From: Paucisalibacillus globulus DSM 18846
GTDB lineage: Bacteria > Bacillota > Bacilli > Bacillales > Amphibacillaceae
Assembly (NCBI RefSeq): GCF_000482485.1
Contig: NZ_AXVK01000020.1
Span: 124,001 to 188,000 of the forward strand
DNA length: 64,000 nucleotides
Reading direction: 5' to 3'
The notes beneath the pieces were generated by a model, which worked only from the letters and a program-made list of their open reading frames with translations, did not search any database and had not been told where the DNA came from. Position numbers and translations under genes: made by a program. Positions within the stretch are counted from its first letter, which is position 1; each line of letters opens with the position of its first letter. Shown here piece after piece: positions 37,704 to 47,743 of this stretch.

Positions 37704-39419
37704 TTAATTGCTAACCACTATACCTTTTTTAAAACTTTTAGCTAATTCATGCAATTCTTTAGCATGTTCAACTGCGGTGTCGGTTAACTTTGTACCTGTA
37801 ATCATTCTGCTAAGTTCATTTATTTGTTGCAATTCATTTAAATCTAATACATGTGTAGTGGTTCGATTTTTCATTTCTTTTTTCTCTATGAAGAGATGTG
37901 TGTCTGCCATTGCTGCAACTTGAGGTAAGTGTGTAATACAAAGGACTTGTGAATCTTTTGAAATTTGGAAAATCTTTTCAGAAATAGCTTGGGCTACTCT
38001 TCCACTTACACCAGTATCTACCTCATCAAAAATAACACTTGTTACGCCTTGATGTTTAGCAAATAATTTCTTTAAGACGAGCATTATTCTGGAAAGTTCT
38101 CCTCCAGAAGCAACTTTATTTATTTCTTTTAGGGGTTCTCCTAAATTAGTCGAGATCAGGAACCGAATTTGATCAAATCCATTTCGATGTAAAGTTACCT
38201 CATTATTAGGATTCTCGGGTAAAAACTGTACTGAAAAGGAAGCTTTTTCTAGATACAAATCCTTAAGCTCATCTTGTACTTCGCGAATTAAACTTTTTGC
38301 TGCGTTCTTTCTAATATCATGCAACTGCTTAGCTTCAAGATAGGCATCTTCATGAAGTTCTTCCATTTCTTTTGCTAATTTCTGTAAATGGGAATCTTTA
38401 TTCCTAATTTGTTCAATCTCTTCCTCAATTAATCCCATGTAATCAATCATTTCAGCTACGGAACTACCGTACTTTTTTTTCAAACGGCTAATTTCAGAAA
38501 GCCTTCCTTCAATTTCATTTAATCGATCAGGATTGTATTCTAAACGCTCAATGAAATTACTAAGTTCAAATGTTAAATCTTCCAACATAAAATAATGATT
38601 CGATAGTGCTTCCGACTTCGTTGCAATATATTCATCATAACTATTAATTTCTTCAAGTGATTGCTTAGCAACATTTAACCATTCTATTCCTTTATGTTCC
38701 CCATATAAAGCATTGTAAGCATCCATAACTCCTTTATAAATTCGTTCATAATTCAACAACTGAGTTCTTTCTTTTTCTAATTCAACGTCTTCTTCTGGGA
38801 CTAGATTTGCTTTTGCTAATTCACTTAATTGGAATTCAAGTAAATCTAATCTTTGTGCCATTTCCTGTTCATTTTCGCTTAAACTTTTATAACGAATTTT
38901 TAATGAATGAAGTCTCTCAAAAAGAATCGAATATTCTGCTTTAACTTTTTCCACTTTAGCATGACTATATAGATCCAATAATTCAATATGATTTTCTGGA
39001 TTCATTAATGATTGTGTTTCATGTTGACTATGTATATCAATTAATGTTTTGCCAAATTCCTTTAGAATTGCAAGTGTTACTAACTTACCATTTACACGAC
39101 AAATGCTCTTCCCTGAAGCTGTTATTACCCGTTGTAAGACAACCTCATTATCGTGGATTTCCACACCATACTCCTTTCCAATTGAGTATATGGTATGTGT
39201 CTTGGTATCGATAGAAAATAACCCTTCTATTTCAGCTTTATCCTTACCGTGCCTGACATAGTCTACAGAGGACCTGCCACCTGCTAACAATTGGATTGCA
39301 TCTATTATTATTGATTTTCCAGCACCTGTTTCACCTGATAACACGGTAAGCCCATCTTTTAATGTAATCGTCATTTGATCTATGATAGCAAAATTATGAA
39401 TTGATAATTCGGTTAACAT
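37704..39419 (-). CDS. recN: DNA repair protein RecN
   Basis: SMC-like ATPase recruited early to double-strand breaks. The 571-residue protein has Walker A in LSGETGAGKSIIIDA near residue 28-42, two long helical regions (about 150-230 and 290-380) that form the short coiled coil, the ABC signature KVASGGELSRIMLVLK near 436, and Walker B in VIFDEVDTGVSG near 467. It starts with MLTELSIHNFAIID, typical for RecN. It follows argR by 13 bases and is probably cotranscribed with it. Confidence 0.96.
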   Translation of the reverse strand: MLTELSIHNFAIIDQMTITLKDGLTVLSGETGAGKSIIIDAIQLLAGGRSSVDYVRHGKDKAEIEGLFSIDTKTHTIYSIGKEYGVEIHDNEVVLQRVITASGKSICRVNGKLVTLAILKEFGKTLIDIHSQHETQSLMNPENHIELLDLYSHAKVEKVKAEYSILFERLHSLKIRYKSLSENEQEMAQRLDLLEFQLSELAKANLVPEEDVELEKERTQLLNYERIYKGVMDAYNALYGEHKGIEWLNVAKQSLEEINSYDEYIATKSEALSNHYFMLEDLTFELSNFIERLEYNPDRLNEIEGRLSEISRLKKKYGSSVAEMIDYMGLIEEEIEQIRNKDSHLQKLAKEMEELHEDAYLEAKQLHDIRKNAAKSLIREVQDELKDLYLEKASFSVQFLPENPNNEVTLHRNGFDQIRFLISTNLGEPLKEINKVASGGELSRIMLVLKKLFAKHQGVTSVIFDEVDTGVSGRVAQAISEKIFQISKDSQVLCITHLPQVAAMADTHLFIEKKEMKNRTTTHVLDLNELQQINELSRMITGTKLTDTAVEHAKELHELAKSFKKGIVVSN

Positions 39420-39432
39420 ATAGTCACCTCGT

Positions 39433-39882
39433 CTATAGCATATTAATAAAACGTTCTTTTATTATAATCGTATCTTCTTCCGTCCGACAGATAATCAAAC
39501 AAGTATCGTCACCACAAATCGTTCCCATAATTTCATTCCAATCGAGATTATCAATTAATGCACCAACCGCGTGTGCATTACCTGGAAGTGTTTTTAATAC
39601 AATCAAGTGACTTGTATGATCAATTTTAACAAATGCATCCATAATTAGTCGCTTTAATTTGTCATGAGGATTAAATCGTTGGTCTGCAGGTAAACTATAT
39701 TTATATTGACCACCATTAGATGGAACTTTTACAAGATGTAATTCCTTAATATCTCTGGAAACAGTTGCTTGTGTTACATTATAGCCTAGGTTTTTCAACC
39801 GATCCACAAGTTCATCCTGTGTATCAATATCATTTTCTGTAATTAATTCTCTTATCTTGATATGTCGTTGAATCTTACTCAT
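39433..39882 (-). CDS. argR: Arginine repressor ArgR/AhrC
   Basis: Represses arginine synthesis and activates its breakdown in response to arginine. The 149-residue protein has the N-terminal winged helix (residues 1-70, with [18 protein letters not shown]) and the C-terminal hexamerisation and arginine-binding domain ([15 protein letters not shown] and [14 protein letters not shown]). The position between the TlyA-type methylase and recN matches B. subtilis yqxC-ahrC-recN. Confidence 0.96.
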   Translation of the reverse strand: MSKIQRHIKIRELITENDIDTQDELVDRLKNLGYNVTQATVSRDIKELHLVKVPSNGGQYKYSLPADQRFNPHDKLKRLIMDAFVKIDHTSHLIVLKTLPGNAHAVGALIDNLDWNEIMGTICGDDTCLIICRTEEDTIIIKERFINML

Positions 39883-39945
39883 ATTGACCCCCTAGTATTA
39901 GAGTGTAAGCTCCCTATTTTTCTTTAATTCATTATATAATTAGAA

Positions 39946-39968
39946 AAGGACTACAAAATGTAGTCCTT
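39946..39968 (-). terminator. Hairpin between the TlyA-type methylase and argR
   Basis: AAGGACTACA and TGTAGTCCTT pair perfectly over 10 bp with a 3-base loop, directly after the methylase gene. The minus-strand foot is only TTTTC, so termination may be partial. It marks argR-recN as a separate unit. Confidence 0.6.
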
Positions 39969-39972
39969 ACAC

Positions 39973-40800
39973 TCATGTATTCTGTGATGATTTTAGATCT
40001 GAATGAGCTTCATTGACTACTTCTTCGGGATGGAGTTCTTCAATGGACTTTGCTGGTTCTTCTTTTTTCCAACCTAAATGAGCTAAAAATTCAACATTTC
40101 CATCCCCACCAGTGATTGGTGAATAGGTTAACCCATGTAATTCAAATCCTTCTTCTTTAGCAAACGTGAGAATCCTTTTCAACACTTCCACATGAACCTT
40201 TTTATCACGAACTATACCCTTTTTTCCAACTTGCTCACGCCCTGCTTCAAATTGTGGTTTGATAAGGGCTACTACATCACTTTTAGGAAGTAGAAGCTTC
40301 TTTAAAACAGGTAGGATTAGTTTTAATGATATGAATGAAACATCAATAGTTGCAACGCTCGGTAATCCATTTTCTAACATGTCTTCCGTAACATAACGGA
40401 AATTCGTACGCTCCATAACTACAACACGGGAATCATTTCTAAGTTTCCAATCCAGTTGATTGTATCCAACGTCGATTGCATAACAAAGCTTCGCACCTGA
40501 CTGAAGTGCACAATCCGTAAATCCTCCTGTTGAGGATCCGATGTCCATCATAATTTTATCATGAACATCTAAAGAAAACACTTTCAAAGCTTTCTCTAGC
40601 TTCAATCCACCTCTGCCAACATAAGGTATTAATTTTCCCTTGATTGTTAAGGGGATATCTTCATCGACCTTCATACCTGGTTTATCGAGTCTTTCTTGCT
40701 CCGTATAAACCAACCCAGCCATAACTGCTCGCTTTGCTTTTTCCCTAGTTTCAATTAAATTTCGTTCTACAAGTAGAACATCAAGTCGTATTTTTGCCAT
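39973..40800 (-). CDS. yqxC: TlyA-family rRNA (cytidine-2'-O)-methyltransferase
   Basis: Putative 2'-O-methyltransferase acting on ribosomal RNA; some homologues are also called haemolysins. The 275-residue protein has an N-terminal S4 RNA-binding domain (RLDVLLVERNLIETREKAKRA type, residues 3-65) and a FtsJ-like methylase domain with DIGSSTGGFTDCALQ near 88-102, DVGYNQLDW near 113, and ALIKPQFEAGRE near 182. An acidic C-terminal tail follows. In B. subtilis dxs comes between this gene and ispA, but here ispA is only 27 bases upstream. Confidence 0.9.
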   Translation of the reverse strand: MAKIRLDVLLVERNLIETREKAKRAVMAGLVYTEQERLDKPGMKVDEDIPLTIKGKLIPYVGRGGLKLEKALKVFSLDVHDKIMMDIGSSTGGFTDCALQSGAKLCYAIDVGYNQLDWKLRNDSRVVVMERTNFRYVTEDMLENGLPSVATIDVSFISLKLILPVLKKLLLPKSDVVALIKPQFEAGREQVGKKGIVRDKKVHVEVLKRILTFAKEEGFELHGLTYSPITGGDGNVEFLAHLGWKKEEPAKSIEELHPEEVVNEAHSDLKSSQNT

Positions 40801-40827
40801 ATGTGCATAAATCCTTTATCTTTCAGT

Positions 40828-41712
40828 TTAATGGTCTCTCTCGCTAACATAATTAGTTAGTTCCAATAATCTTGATGAGTTAGCATTTGCCTTCTCTAAT
40901 AGATTGATTGCCATTTCAGTATAACGATTTTTCATTTCCATTGCACCATCTAATCCAAGTAATTTTGGATAAGTACTTTTATCGTTAGATTCATCGCTAC
41001 CTACTGCCTTACCTAGCTTTTCTTGGTCCCCTATCACGTCTAAAATATCATCTTGAACCTGAAAAATTAGTCCTAAATAATAGGCATAATCCTGTAGATG
41101 AGATATTTGTTCATCAGTAGCTTTACCTAAGTATGCACCAACAGTCACCGCGAATTTCAGTAGTTCTCCTGTTTTTAATGCATGAATTTTCTCCATTTTT
41201 TCAATAGTTACCGTTTGTTTCTCCGCTTCCATATCAAGAATTTGCCCTCCAACCATACCAGATGGACCACTTGCCTGAGAAAGTTGTTTCAAACAATATA
41301 CTTTTTCTTTATCTGTTAGTAGTGGATCATTCGCAATAAGTTCGAAGCTATAAGTTAAAAGTGCATCCCCTGCAAGTATGGCTGTTGCTTCACCGAATAC
41401 TTTATGATTAGTAGGTAAGCCTCTGCGAAAGTCATCATCGTCCATAGCAGGGAGGTCATCATGAATTAATGAATAAGTATGAATCATTTCTATTGCTAAT
41501 GCAGAACTAAATGCTTTTTCAACATTGGATGAATAAGCTTCAAAACTTGCTAGTAATAAAATTGGACGTAGCCTCTTCCCTCCAGCTTCTAGAGAATAAA
41601 GCATCGATTTCTTAAGTTGTTCAGGAATATCAATAGTAGCTATACACTTCGTCATCAATTCTTGAAACATCTTTTGACTTGAATCAATATATTGTTTTAA
41701 TGTATCAACCAC
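40828..41712 (-). CDS. ispA: Farnesyl diphosphate synthase
   Basis: Condenses isopentenyl and dimethylallyl/geranyl diphosphate for quinone, undecaprenol and other isoprenoids. The 294-residue protein has the first aspartate-rich motif in LIHDDLPAMDDDDFRRG near 83-98, GGKRLRPILL near 45, and the second aspartate motif FQVQDDILDVIGD near 220. The start is GTG and shares one base with the xseB stop codon, so translation is coupled. Confidence 0.95.
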   Translation of the reverse strand: MVDTLKQYIDSSQKMFQELMTKCIATIDIPEQLKKSMLYSLEAGGKRLRPILLLASFEAYSSNVEKAFSSALAIEMIHTYSLIHDDLPAMDDDDFRRGLPTNHKVFGEATAILAGDALLTYSFELIANDPLLTDKEKVYCLKQLSQASGPSGMVGGQILDMEAEKQTVTIEKMEKIHALKTGELLKFAVTVGAYLGKATDEQISHLQDYAYYLGLIFQVQDDILDVIGDQEKLGKAVGSDESNDKSTYPKLLGLDGAMEMKNRYTEMAINLLEKANANSSRLLELTNYVSERDH

Positions 41713-41948
41713 TATTTCTCATCCTCCTGTAAATCAAAAGGAACAAGTTCCCCTTGCTCATTCATAATTTGCACCATTTTTTCTTGGATATGATTTAATT
41801 TATCACTACAGATTTTGGTGAGAATCATTCCATCTTGATAATAGGAAATTGCTTTTTCTAACGGTACATCTCCTTCTTCAAGTTTCCCAACTATACCTTC
41901 TAGTTTCTCCATTGCTTCTTCAAAACTTAGATCTTTGTAGTTATCCAT
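41712..41948 (-). CDS. xseB: Exodeoxyribonuclease VII small subunit
   Basis: Small helical partner of XseA in an exonuclease acting on single-stranded DNA in both directions. The 78-residue protein has the family core SFEEAMEKLEGIVGKLEEGDVPLEKAI. It overlaps the end of xseA by 8 bases and touches ispA by 1. Confidence 0.95.
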   Translation of the reverse strand: MDNYKDLSFEEAMEKLEGIVGKLEEGDVPLEKAISYYQDGMILTKICSDKLNHIQEKMVQIMNEQGELVPFDLQEDEK

Positions 41949-43290
41949 TGTTTACCTCCTTTATATCCAAAACTTCACAATCCACTAATCCATCTTGCAG
42001 ATTAATTCTAATATGATCCTTCTGTTTTATCTGGGATTTAGATTTTATAATATCTCCAGTTGAAGTGAAGGGAATCGCGAATCCTCGTTTCATAATTTCC
42101 AAGGGATTTAGTAAAGTAAGTTTATCCATCACTCTGTTTAATTGTATTGACTGCTTTTCGATGTACTGGTTCATGACCTGATTATTTTGCTTTACTAACT
42201 GACAAAAAGCTTTTGTTGCTTGGTCTAATTGTCTTTGTGGATGCTGTGTAAGCAGTCTTGTTTGAAGATTTGAAAGACGCTCTGAATTCTTTTGTAGGAC
42301 GAGTTGAACACTTCGATCCATCCGTTCACGGTTTTTATCCAGCTCTTGTTCTTTTTGTCTTAAGAGTTGTTCAGGATATCGAAATGCATAAGATTGCACC
42401 ATTCTTTCCAACTGGTTTTGATTTTGCTTAACTGTAATCCCGATTAAACTGTTTAGTGATTGTTTCATTCTTGAAATTTTATCTAGTAATTCAAACTGTG
42501 ATGGAACGGCAAGCTCAGCTGCACCGGTTGGAGTTGGTGCCCTTAAATCCGCGACGTAATCACTAATCGTTACATCTGTCTCATGTCCCACAGCGGAAAT
42601 TATCGGTATTTTAGACTGAAAAACCGCTTCAGCCACAATCTCTTCATTGAAGGCCCACAGCTCCTCAATAGAGCCTCCGCCCCGGCCAATAATAATCACA
42701 TCAAAAAGGTTATTTTCATTAGCTTGATTAATAGCTCTTGTGATAGAGCTTGCTGCATTTACTCCTTGAACCAATACTGGTAATACTGTTACTTGTACAA
42801 CTGGAAAACGTCTTTTAATTGTCGTAATAATATCTCTAACCGCAGCACCTGTTGGGGACGTGATTACTCCAATCCGGTCTGGAAACTTTGGTATTTTCTT
42901 TTTATATTGCTGTTCGAAATACCCTTGTTTACGTAGCTTTTCTTTCAATTGTTCAAAGGCTAAATATAAAGACCCTACACCATCTGGTTCCATTTGTTGA
43001 ATATATAATTGATACTGACCACTTGCTTCAAAAACACTAATTTCTCCTCGAATAAGCACTTTCATGCCATCTTCAGGTTTAAATTTTAAGTAACGATTGC
43101 TTCCAGCAAACATAACTGCGTTAATTCTTGCCTGATCATCCTTAATGGTAAGGTACATATGACCTCTTGAATGTAATTTAAAATTAGAAATTTCACCTTT
43201 TAACCAAATACTACGAAGATGTGGATCTGTATCAATTTTGCGTTTTATATATCTTGTAAGAGCTGTAACTGTTAAGTATTTATCAGTCAT
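41941..43290 (-). CDS. xseA: Exodeoxyribonuclease VII large subunit
   Basis: Catalytic subunit. The 449-residue protein has the N-terminal OB-fold domain (residues 1-110, with WLKGEISNFKLHSRGHMYLTIKDD), a catalytic core with GVITSPTGAAVRDI near 142, IGRGGGSIEELWAFN near 190 and ISAVGHETDVTISD near 225, and a long coiled-coil region 260-390. It starts in an ATGA overlap with folD. Confidence 0.96.
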   Translation of the reverse strand: MTDKYLTVTALTRYIKRKIDTDPHLRSIWLKGEISNFKLHSRGHMYLTIKDDQARINAVMFAGSNRYLKFKPEDGMKVLIRGEISVFEASGQYQLYIQQMEPDGVGSLYLAFEQLKEKLRKQGYFEQQYKKKIPKFPDRIGVITSPTGAAVRDIITTIKRRFPVVQVTVLPVLVQGVNAASSITRAINQANENNLFDVIIIGRGGGSIEELWAFNEEIVAEAVFQSKIPIISAVGHETDVTISDYVADLRAPTPTGAAELAVPSQFELLDKISRMKQSLNSLIGITVKQNQNQLERMVQSYAFRYPEQLLRQKEQELDKNRERMDRSVQLVLQKNSERLSNLQTRLLTQHPQRQLDQATKAFCQLVKQNNQVMNQYIEKQSIQLNRVMDKLTLLNPLEIMKRGFAIPFTSTGDIIKSKSQIKQKDHIRINLQDGLVDCEVLDIKEVNNG

Positions 43291-44138
43291 TTTTCTATTT
43301 CCTTAGCAGCCTTAATTGTATTGTGTAATAGCATTGTGATTGTCATCGGTCCAACTCCGCGTGGAACTGGTGTGATGTATGATGCTACTTCCTTTGCACT
43401 ATCAAAATCAACATCGCCAGTTAATATTCCATTTTCCAATCGATTAATTCCTACATCAATTACAACGGCGCCATTTTTTATATATTCTTTATTAATTACA
43501 TTCGGTCTCCCAATTGCAACGACAAGGATATCTGCTTGTTTCGTTATTTCCTGTAAGTTTTTAGTTTTTGAATGACAATATGTAACTGTAGCATTTTCAT
43601 TAAGCAATAATTGCCCGACCGGTTTACCAACAATATTACTTCTACCCAATATTACCACGTGCTTACCTTCAATTGTTATATTCTTAGATTGAAGCATCTT
43701 TATAATTCCGTATGGGGTGCATGGTAAAAATGTATCTTGCCCTGTCATCATTCTTCCGATATTTATTGGATGGAAGCCATCTACGTCTTTTTTGGGGTCA
43801 ATTGATTCAATGATATGCTGTACATTAATTTGTTTGGGAAGTGGAAGTTGTACCAAAATTCCGTGGACAGCTTTATTTTGATTTAATTGGTGAATAATTT
43901 TCAGTAGTTCATTTTCCGAAATAGAATCAGGTAATTCGATGATCTCTGATTGGATTCCAACCTCCTCAGATGCTCGCTTTTTACCATTAACATAGGACAT
44001 TGAAGCAGGATTATTCCCAACCAAAACAACAGTTAAATGAGGGATTATCTGTTGTGTTAGTAGATTTTCTACTTCATACCTCATTTGCTTTTTCATTTCT
44101 GCGGACAATTCTTTTCCATTAATAACCTCAGCTACCAA
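43287..44138 (-). CDS. folD: Methylenetetrahydrofolate dehydrogenase / cyclohydrolase
   Basis: Bifunctional enzyme interconverting 5,10-methylene- and 10-formyl-tetrahydrofolate for purine and formyl-Met synthesis. The 283-residue protein has YVNGKKRASEEVGI with the catalytic Lys near 55, HGILVQLPLPKQI near 95, VDGFHPINIGRM, the NADP site VVILGRSNIVGKPVGQLL near 160, and the C-terminal VPRGVGPMTITMLL. It is the first gene of folD-xseA-xseB-ispA. Confidence 0.97.
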   Translation of the reverse strand: MVAEVINGKELSAEMKKQMRYEVENLLTQQIIPHLTVVLVGNNPASMSYVNGKKRASEEVGIQSEIIELPDSISENELLKIIHQLNQNKAVHGILVQLPLPKQINVQHIIESIDPKKDVDGFHPINIGRMMTGQDTFLPCTPYGIIKMLQSKNITIEGKHVVILGRSNIVGKPVGQLLLNENATVTYCHSKTKNLQEITKQADILVVAIGRPNVINKEYIKNGAVVIDVGINRLENGILTGDVDFDSAKEVASYITPVPRGVGPMTITMLLHNTIKAAKEIEK

Positions 44139-44338
44139 AATTATCTTCCCCCTTAATTAATTTTTAGCCTTGCAATAAGCTATTATTTTATCAATATGTA
44201 TAAGGAATAGACAACTAAAATCGCACTTGCTAGGGAAATTATTGTTGGCAAGTTTTCTAAGGTAAAACCATATTAACGTTACCAACTAACTGAACACCTC
44301 AGAATGAATTACCTTAACAAGTGCTTTCAATTATGATC

Positions 44339-44725
44339 TTACTTAATTAATTTTGATAATACACCATTTACAAACTTTCCAGATTTTTCATCACCATAAC
44401 GTTTTGCTAGTTCTATTGCTTCATTTATTGATACATTTTCAGGTATGTCTGTAACATACAATATTTCAAATGCAGCTATTCGTAATATAGTTTTCTCTAC
44501 TGCTGGTAAACGTTGTAATGACCAGTTTTCAAGGTTTGCCGAAATGGTTTGGTCTATTGTTTCTTTCTCTTTTACTACACCATTTACAATTTGATGTAAA
44601 AATTCATCCTGTTTTACTTCAGTTAATCTATCTTGAATAGTTTGCCCCATATCTTCTTCTAGCAAATCTAATTGGAATAATATTTGGAATGCTTTTTCTC
44701 TTGCTTCGTGACGTTTCATGTTCAT
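44339..44725 (-). CDS. nusB: Transcription antitermination factor NusB
   Basis: Binds NusE/S10 and boxA RNA in rRNA antitermination. The 128-residue helical protein begins with [20 protein letters not shown] and ends with [25 protein letters not shown]-type sequence ([15 protein letters not shown]), both family signatures. 200 bases separate it from folD, and no clear terminator was found there. Confidence 0.96.
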   Translation of the reverse strand: [128 protein letters not shown]

Positions 44726-44937
44726 GACTCCTTCTGCTAATCTCTTTTCAAATCATATCATTTTTATGAATTAGACGCCACAAACTATCAATATTTTTTA
44801 TTAAATATTGTTATTTCAAAGCATTGAATTTAACGACTATTTGATAGAAACTGTGCGGTAACTAATTATTTTTGGTTCAGCAACGCACCCGCGGGGGAAA
44901 TACGAAACATATAATGAAGAAATATATATTTTGAAAA

Positions 44938-45075
44938 CTAAAACCAGCGTAGGCAGAATACGGAGACACCTTCGGGAACAGCACGTGTCCGAAGACCCCG
45001 CAGCGGTGGTCTTCCGCGAGGAGGCTGAGGCCGTGCCCGAGGAAAGCGGAGTATTCTGCCGGAGCGGTCTTTTAG
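44938..45075. repeat. GC-rich palindromic repeat, copy 1 (MITE- or REP-like)
   Basis: About 138 bases much richer in G+C than the surroundings, between nusB and yqhY. The ends are inverted repeats: CTAAAA...GGCAGAATAC at the left and GTATTCTGCC...TTTTAG at the right. The middle holds CACGTG and paired blocks such as CCGCAGCGG and GGTCTTCCGCGAGGAGGCTGAGGCC. A related copy is at 56400-56645. No open frame is convincing. The remainder of 44726-45231 is AT-rich and holds nothing else beyond the yqhY terminator. Confidence 0.8.
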
Positions 45076-45185
45076 CAGTTACATCATTTATATAAGAGTA
45101 ACTTTGATAGAATGTTACCGCACAGTTTATACAAAATACAAATGAACTAATATTATATTTTCTATAATTCTTATTACATTAATCA

Positions 45186-45229
45186 AAGAAGGGTCAAAAG
45201 ATATGCTGAGATACCTTTTGACCCTTCTT
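45186..45229 (-). terminator. Long-stem terminator after yqhY
   Basis: AAGAAGGGTCAAAAG and CTTTTGACCCTTCTT form a perfect 15-bp stem with a 14-base loop, directly after the stop codon of yqhY. There is no long T-run after it on the minus strand. Confidence 0.75.
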
Positions 45230-45231
45230 GC

Positions 45232-45627
45232 TTATACAGAATCTTCTTCTGTAGTTTCTTTTTCCATTTGTAGTCCTACAACATGGATATTAACTTCTGA
45301 AATTTCTAGTGAAGTCATATTTTTTAGGGTTTGTCTGATGTTGCCTTGAATTTTTTGTGCTACTTCTGGAATAGACACGCCATACTCTAATACAACATAC
45401 AAATCAATTAAAATCCCCTCATCTGTTAATTCTACTTTAACACCTTTACTATGGGACTTCTTACCAAACCGTTCTACTACTCCTGTTGCAAAATTCCCAC
45501 GCATATTTGCTAGACCTTCTATTTCTGATGCAGCAATTCCAGCAATTACTTCTAATACTTCGGGAGAAATCTCCACTTTTCCATGCCCGGTATTTTCGCT
45601 CATATTCACTAAAGATTGATCAGCCAT
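45232..45627 (-). CDS. yqhY: Asp23-family protein YqhY
   Basis: A 131-residue Asp23/Gls24 protein; B. subtilis YqhY is linked to control of acetyl-CoA carboxylase activity. Visible family core: GKVEISPEVLEVIAGIAASEIEGL near 15-38, GVKVELTDEGILIDLYVVLEYGVSIPEVA near 62-90. No membrane segment. AAGGAGTGATAAA precedes the ATG. It is 35 bases after accC, the conserved accB-accC-yqhY order. Confidence 0.9.
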   Translation of the reverse strand: MADQSLVNMSENTGHGKVEISPEVLEVIAGIAASEIEGLANMRGNFATGVVERFGKKSHSKGVKVELTDEGILIDLYVVLEYGVSIPEVAQKIQGNIRQTLKNMTSLEISEVNIHVVGLQMEKETTEEDSV

Positions 45628-45662
45628 TTTATCACTCCTTATGAGACTTTAGTTTTAAGCTC

Positions 45663-47024
45663 TTAATTTTCATTTGGTTCTGTAATCGGATTTTCTTCTA
45701 AAAAGTTCGTATTAAAGTCACCTTCAACAAACACATCATGTTCCATAATTAACCGATGAAAAGGAATAGTTGTATGTATTCCTTCTACAACAAATTCATC
45801 CAGTGCTCTCTTCATACGAGATATTGCTTCCTTACGTGTTGAACCATAGGTGATTAGCTTTGCTATCATGGAATCGTAATATGGTGGTATAGAATAACCA
45901 GGGTATGCAGCTGAATCAACTCGAACTCCTAAGCCACCCGGTGGTAAATACATATTTATTTTCCCAGGAGAAGGCATAAAGTTCTTAAAAGGTTGTTCAG
46001 CATTAATACGACACTCAATAGCCCAACCATCAAATGTTACATCTTCTTGATTGAAAGAAAGCTTCTCTCCATTCGCAATGTTAATCTGCTCCTTGATTAA
46101 ATCAATTCCTGTAACCATTTCCGTCACCGGATGTTCAACCTGGATTCTTGTATTCATTTCCATAAAATAAAAGTCCTTAGTTTTACGGTCAAAGATGAAC
46201 TCAATTGTTCCAGCACCTACATAATTAACAGCTTCAGCAGCTTTTACTGCCGCTCCCCCCATTTTAGCACGAATTTCATCATTTAGTGCAGGAGAAGGTG
46301 TTTCTTCGATTAATTTTTGTAAACGACGTTGAATACTACAATCTCTTTCCCCTAGATGAACCACGTTTCCATGAGTATCAGCTAGTACTTGTATTTCTAC
46401 ATGTCGAAAGTCTTCTATAAATTTTTCAATATAAACTCCTGGGTTACCAAATGCAGTCTCGGCTTCTTTTTGTGTAATACGGATTCCTTTAATTAGGTCT
46501 TCTTCCGTTCTTGCAACACGGATTCCTTTACCACCACCACCTGCTGTGGCTTTGATAATAACAGGATATCCAATTGATTCTGCAATTTGAATTGCTTCTT
46601 CCTCACTATCAATTATACCATCTGAACCAGGTACTATGGGAACATTTGCTTTACTCATTGTATCACGTGCTACATCTTTAATACCCATTTTTTGAATGGC
46701 TTCTGGAGTGGGTCCTACAAATGTAATATTACACGCTTTACAAATCTCTGCAAAATCAGCATTTTCAGCTAAGAATCCATAACCAGGGTGTATTGCATCA
46801 ACATTGGTTAAAGTGGCAACACTAATTATGTTGGTTACATTTAGGTAACTGTCCTTACTTGCTTTAGGACCTATACAATAGGCCTCATCCGCTAATTGAA
46901 CATGTAATGATTCTTTATCGGCTTCTGAGTATACAGCAACGGTCTCAATTTCCATTTCCTTGCAGGCACGAATAATTCGGACAGCTATTTCTCCTCGGTT
47001 TGCAACAAGCAGTTTCTTTATCAT
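45663..47024 (-). CDS. accC: Acetyl-CoA carboxylase, biotin carboxylase subunit
   Basis: ATP-dependent carboxylation of biotin on AccB. The 453-residue protein has an N-terminal [32 protein letters not shown] near 80, the ATP-grasp glycine loop [13 protein letters not shown] near 158, [26 protein letters not shown] near 231, and [14 protein letters not shown] near 287. It follows accB by 14 bases. Confidence 0.97.
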   Translation of the reverse strand: MIKKLLVANRGEIAVRIIRACKEMEIETVAVYSEADKESLHVQLADEAYCIGPKASKDSYLNVTNIISVATLTNVDAIHPGYGFLAENADFAEICKACNITFVGPTPEAIQKMGIKDVARDTMSKANVPIVPGSDGIIDSEEEAIQIAESIGYPVIIKATAGGGGKGIRVARTEEDLIKGIRITQKEAETAFGNPGVYIEKFIEDFRHVEIQVLADTHGNVVHLGERDCSIQRRLQKLIEETPSPALNDEIRAKMGGAAVKAAEAVNYVGAGTIEFIFDRKTKDFYFMEMNTRIQVEHPVTEMVTGIDLIKEQINIANGEKLSFNQEDVTFDGWAIECRINAEQPFKNFMPSPGKINMYLPPGGLGVRVDSAAYPGYSIPPYYDSMIAKLITYGSTRKEAISRMKRALDEFVVEGIHTTIPFHRLIMEHDVFVEGDFNTNFLEENPITEPNEN

Positions 47025-47038
47025 TTTAGCACGTCCCC

Positions 47039-47524
47039 TTACTTCGTTTTTACTCTAAATAGTGGTTGTCCATACTCCACAAGTTCTCCATTTTCAACTA
47101 GAACTTCCACAATTTCTCCGGATACTTCCGATTCAATCTCGTTAAATAGCTTCATTGCCTCAACAATACAAACAACCGAATCTTTGGAAACAGTACTTCC
47201 GACAGATACAAATGGATCACTTTCTGGATTTGGTGAACTATAAAATGTTCCAACCATTGGAGATGTTATTTCAAAATCATAATTAACAGTATGTTCTTTC
47301 ACATCTACTTCATCAGTTTGCATGGTTTCTTGTTTTGGAGTTGGTGGCTGTGATACTGCAGTTACCTCTTTTTCAACTTGTACAACTGGTTGAGGTTGCA
47401 CAACAACATTGTCAGATATTTTTTTCATAGACACTTTAGTGCCATTTGTTTCATAGGTAAATTCATTAATAGAAGATTGATCTACTAGTTTTATAATTTC
47501 ACGAATTTCTTGTACTTTTAACAT
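47039..47524 (-). CDS. accB: Acetyl-CoA carboxylase, biotin carboxyl carrier protein
   Basis: Carries the biotin that moves CO2 from AccC to the carboxyltransferase. The 161-residue protein has an N-terminal domain (residues 1-55), a Gln/Pro/Thr-rich linker, and the biotinyl domain with [19 protein letters not shown] and the biotinylated Lys in [13 protein letters not shown] near 126. It is the first gene of accB-accC-yqhY. Confidence 0.96.
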   Translation of the reverse strand: MLKVQEIREIIKLVDQSSINEFTYETNGTKVSMKKISDNVVVQPQPVVQVEKEVTAVSQPPTPKQETMQTDEVDVKEHTVNYDFEITSPMVGTFYSSPNPESDPFVSVGSTVSKDSVVCIVEAMKLFNEIESEVSGEIVEVLVENGELVEYGQPLFRVKTK

Positions 47525-47701
47525 ATTTTAGCACTCCCTTACCTTTTTTATAATTAGGTACTAATAACTCCTCTTAGTATTTTACGATAAAAACAAGGGT
47601 AACTTCAACAAATAAATATTATTATAGTAGTTAAGCGTTTTCATCTTATTCAATTATAACAATTACTAAATAGATTGGCGAATAAATTTCAAAAACAAAA
47701 A

Positions 47702-47724
47702 CATCAAGTCTTTAAGACTTGATG
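47702..47724 (-). terminator. Terminator after spoIIIAH
   Basis: CATCAAGTC and GACTTGATG pair over 9 bp with a 5-base loop; on the minus strand TTTTTGTTTTTG follows. The stretch 47525-47701 is AT-rich and should hold the accB promoter. Confidence 0.92.
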
Positions 47725-47743
47725 CTAATCGTTTTCGTTCAGT

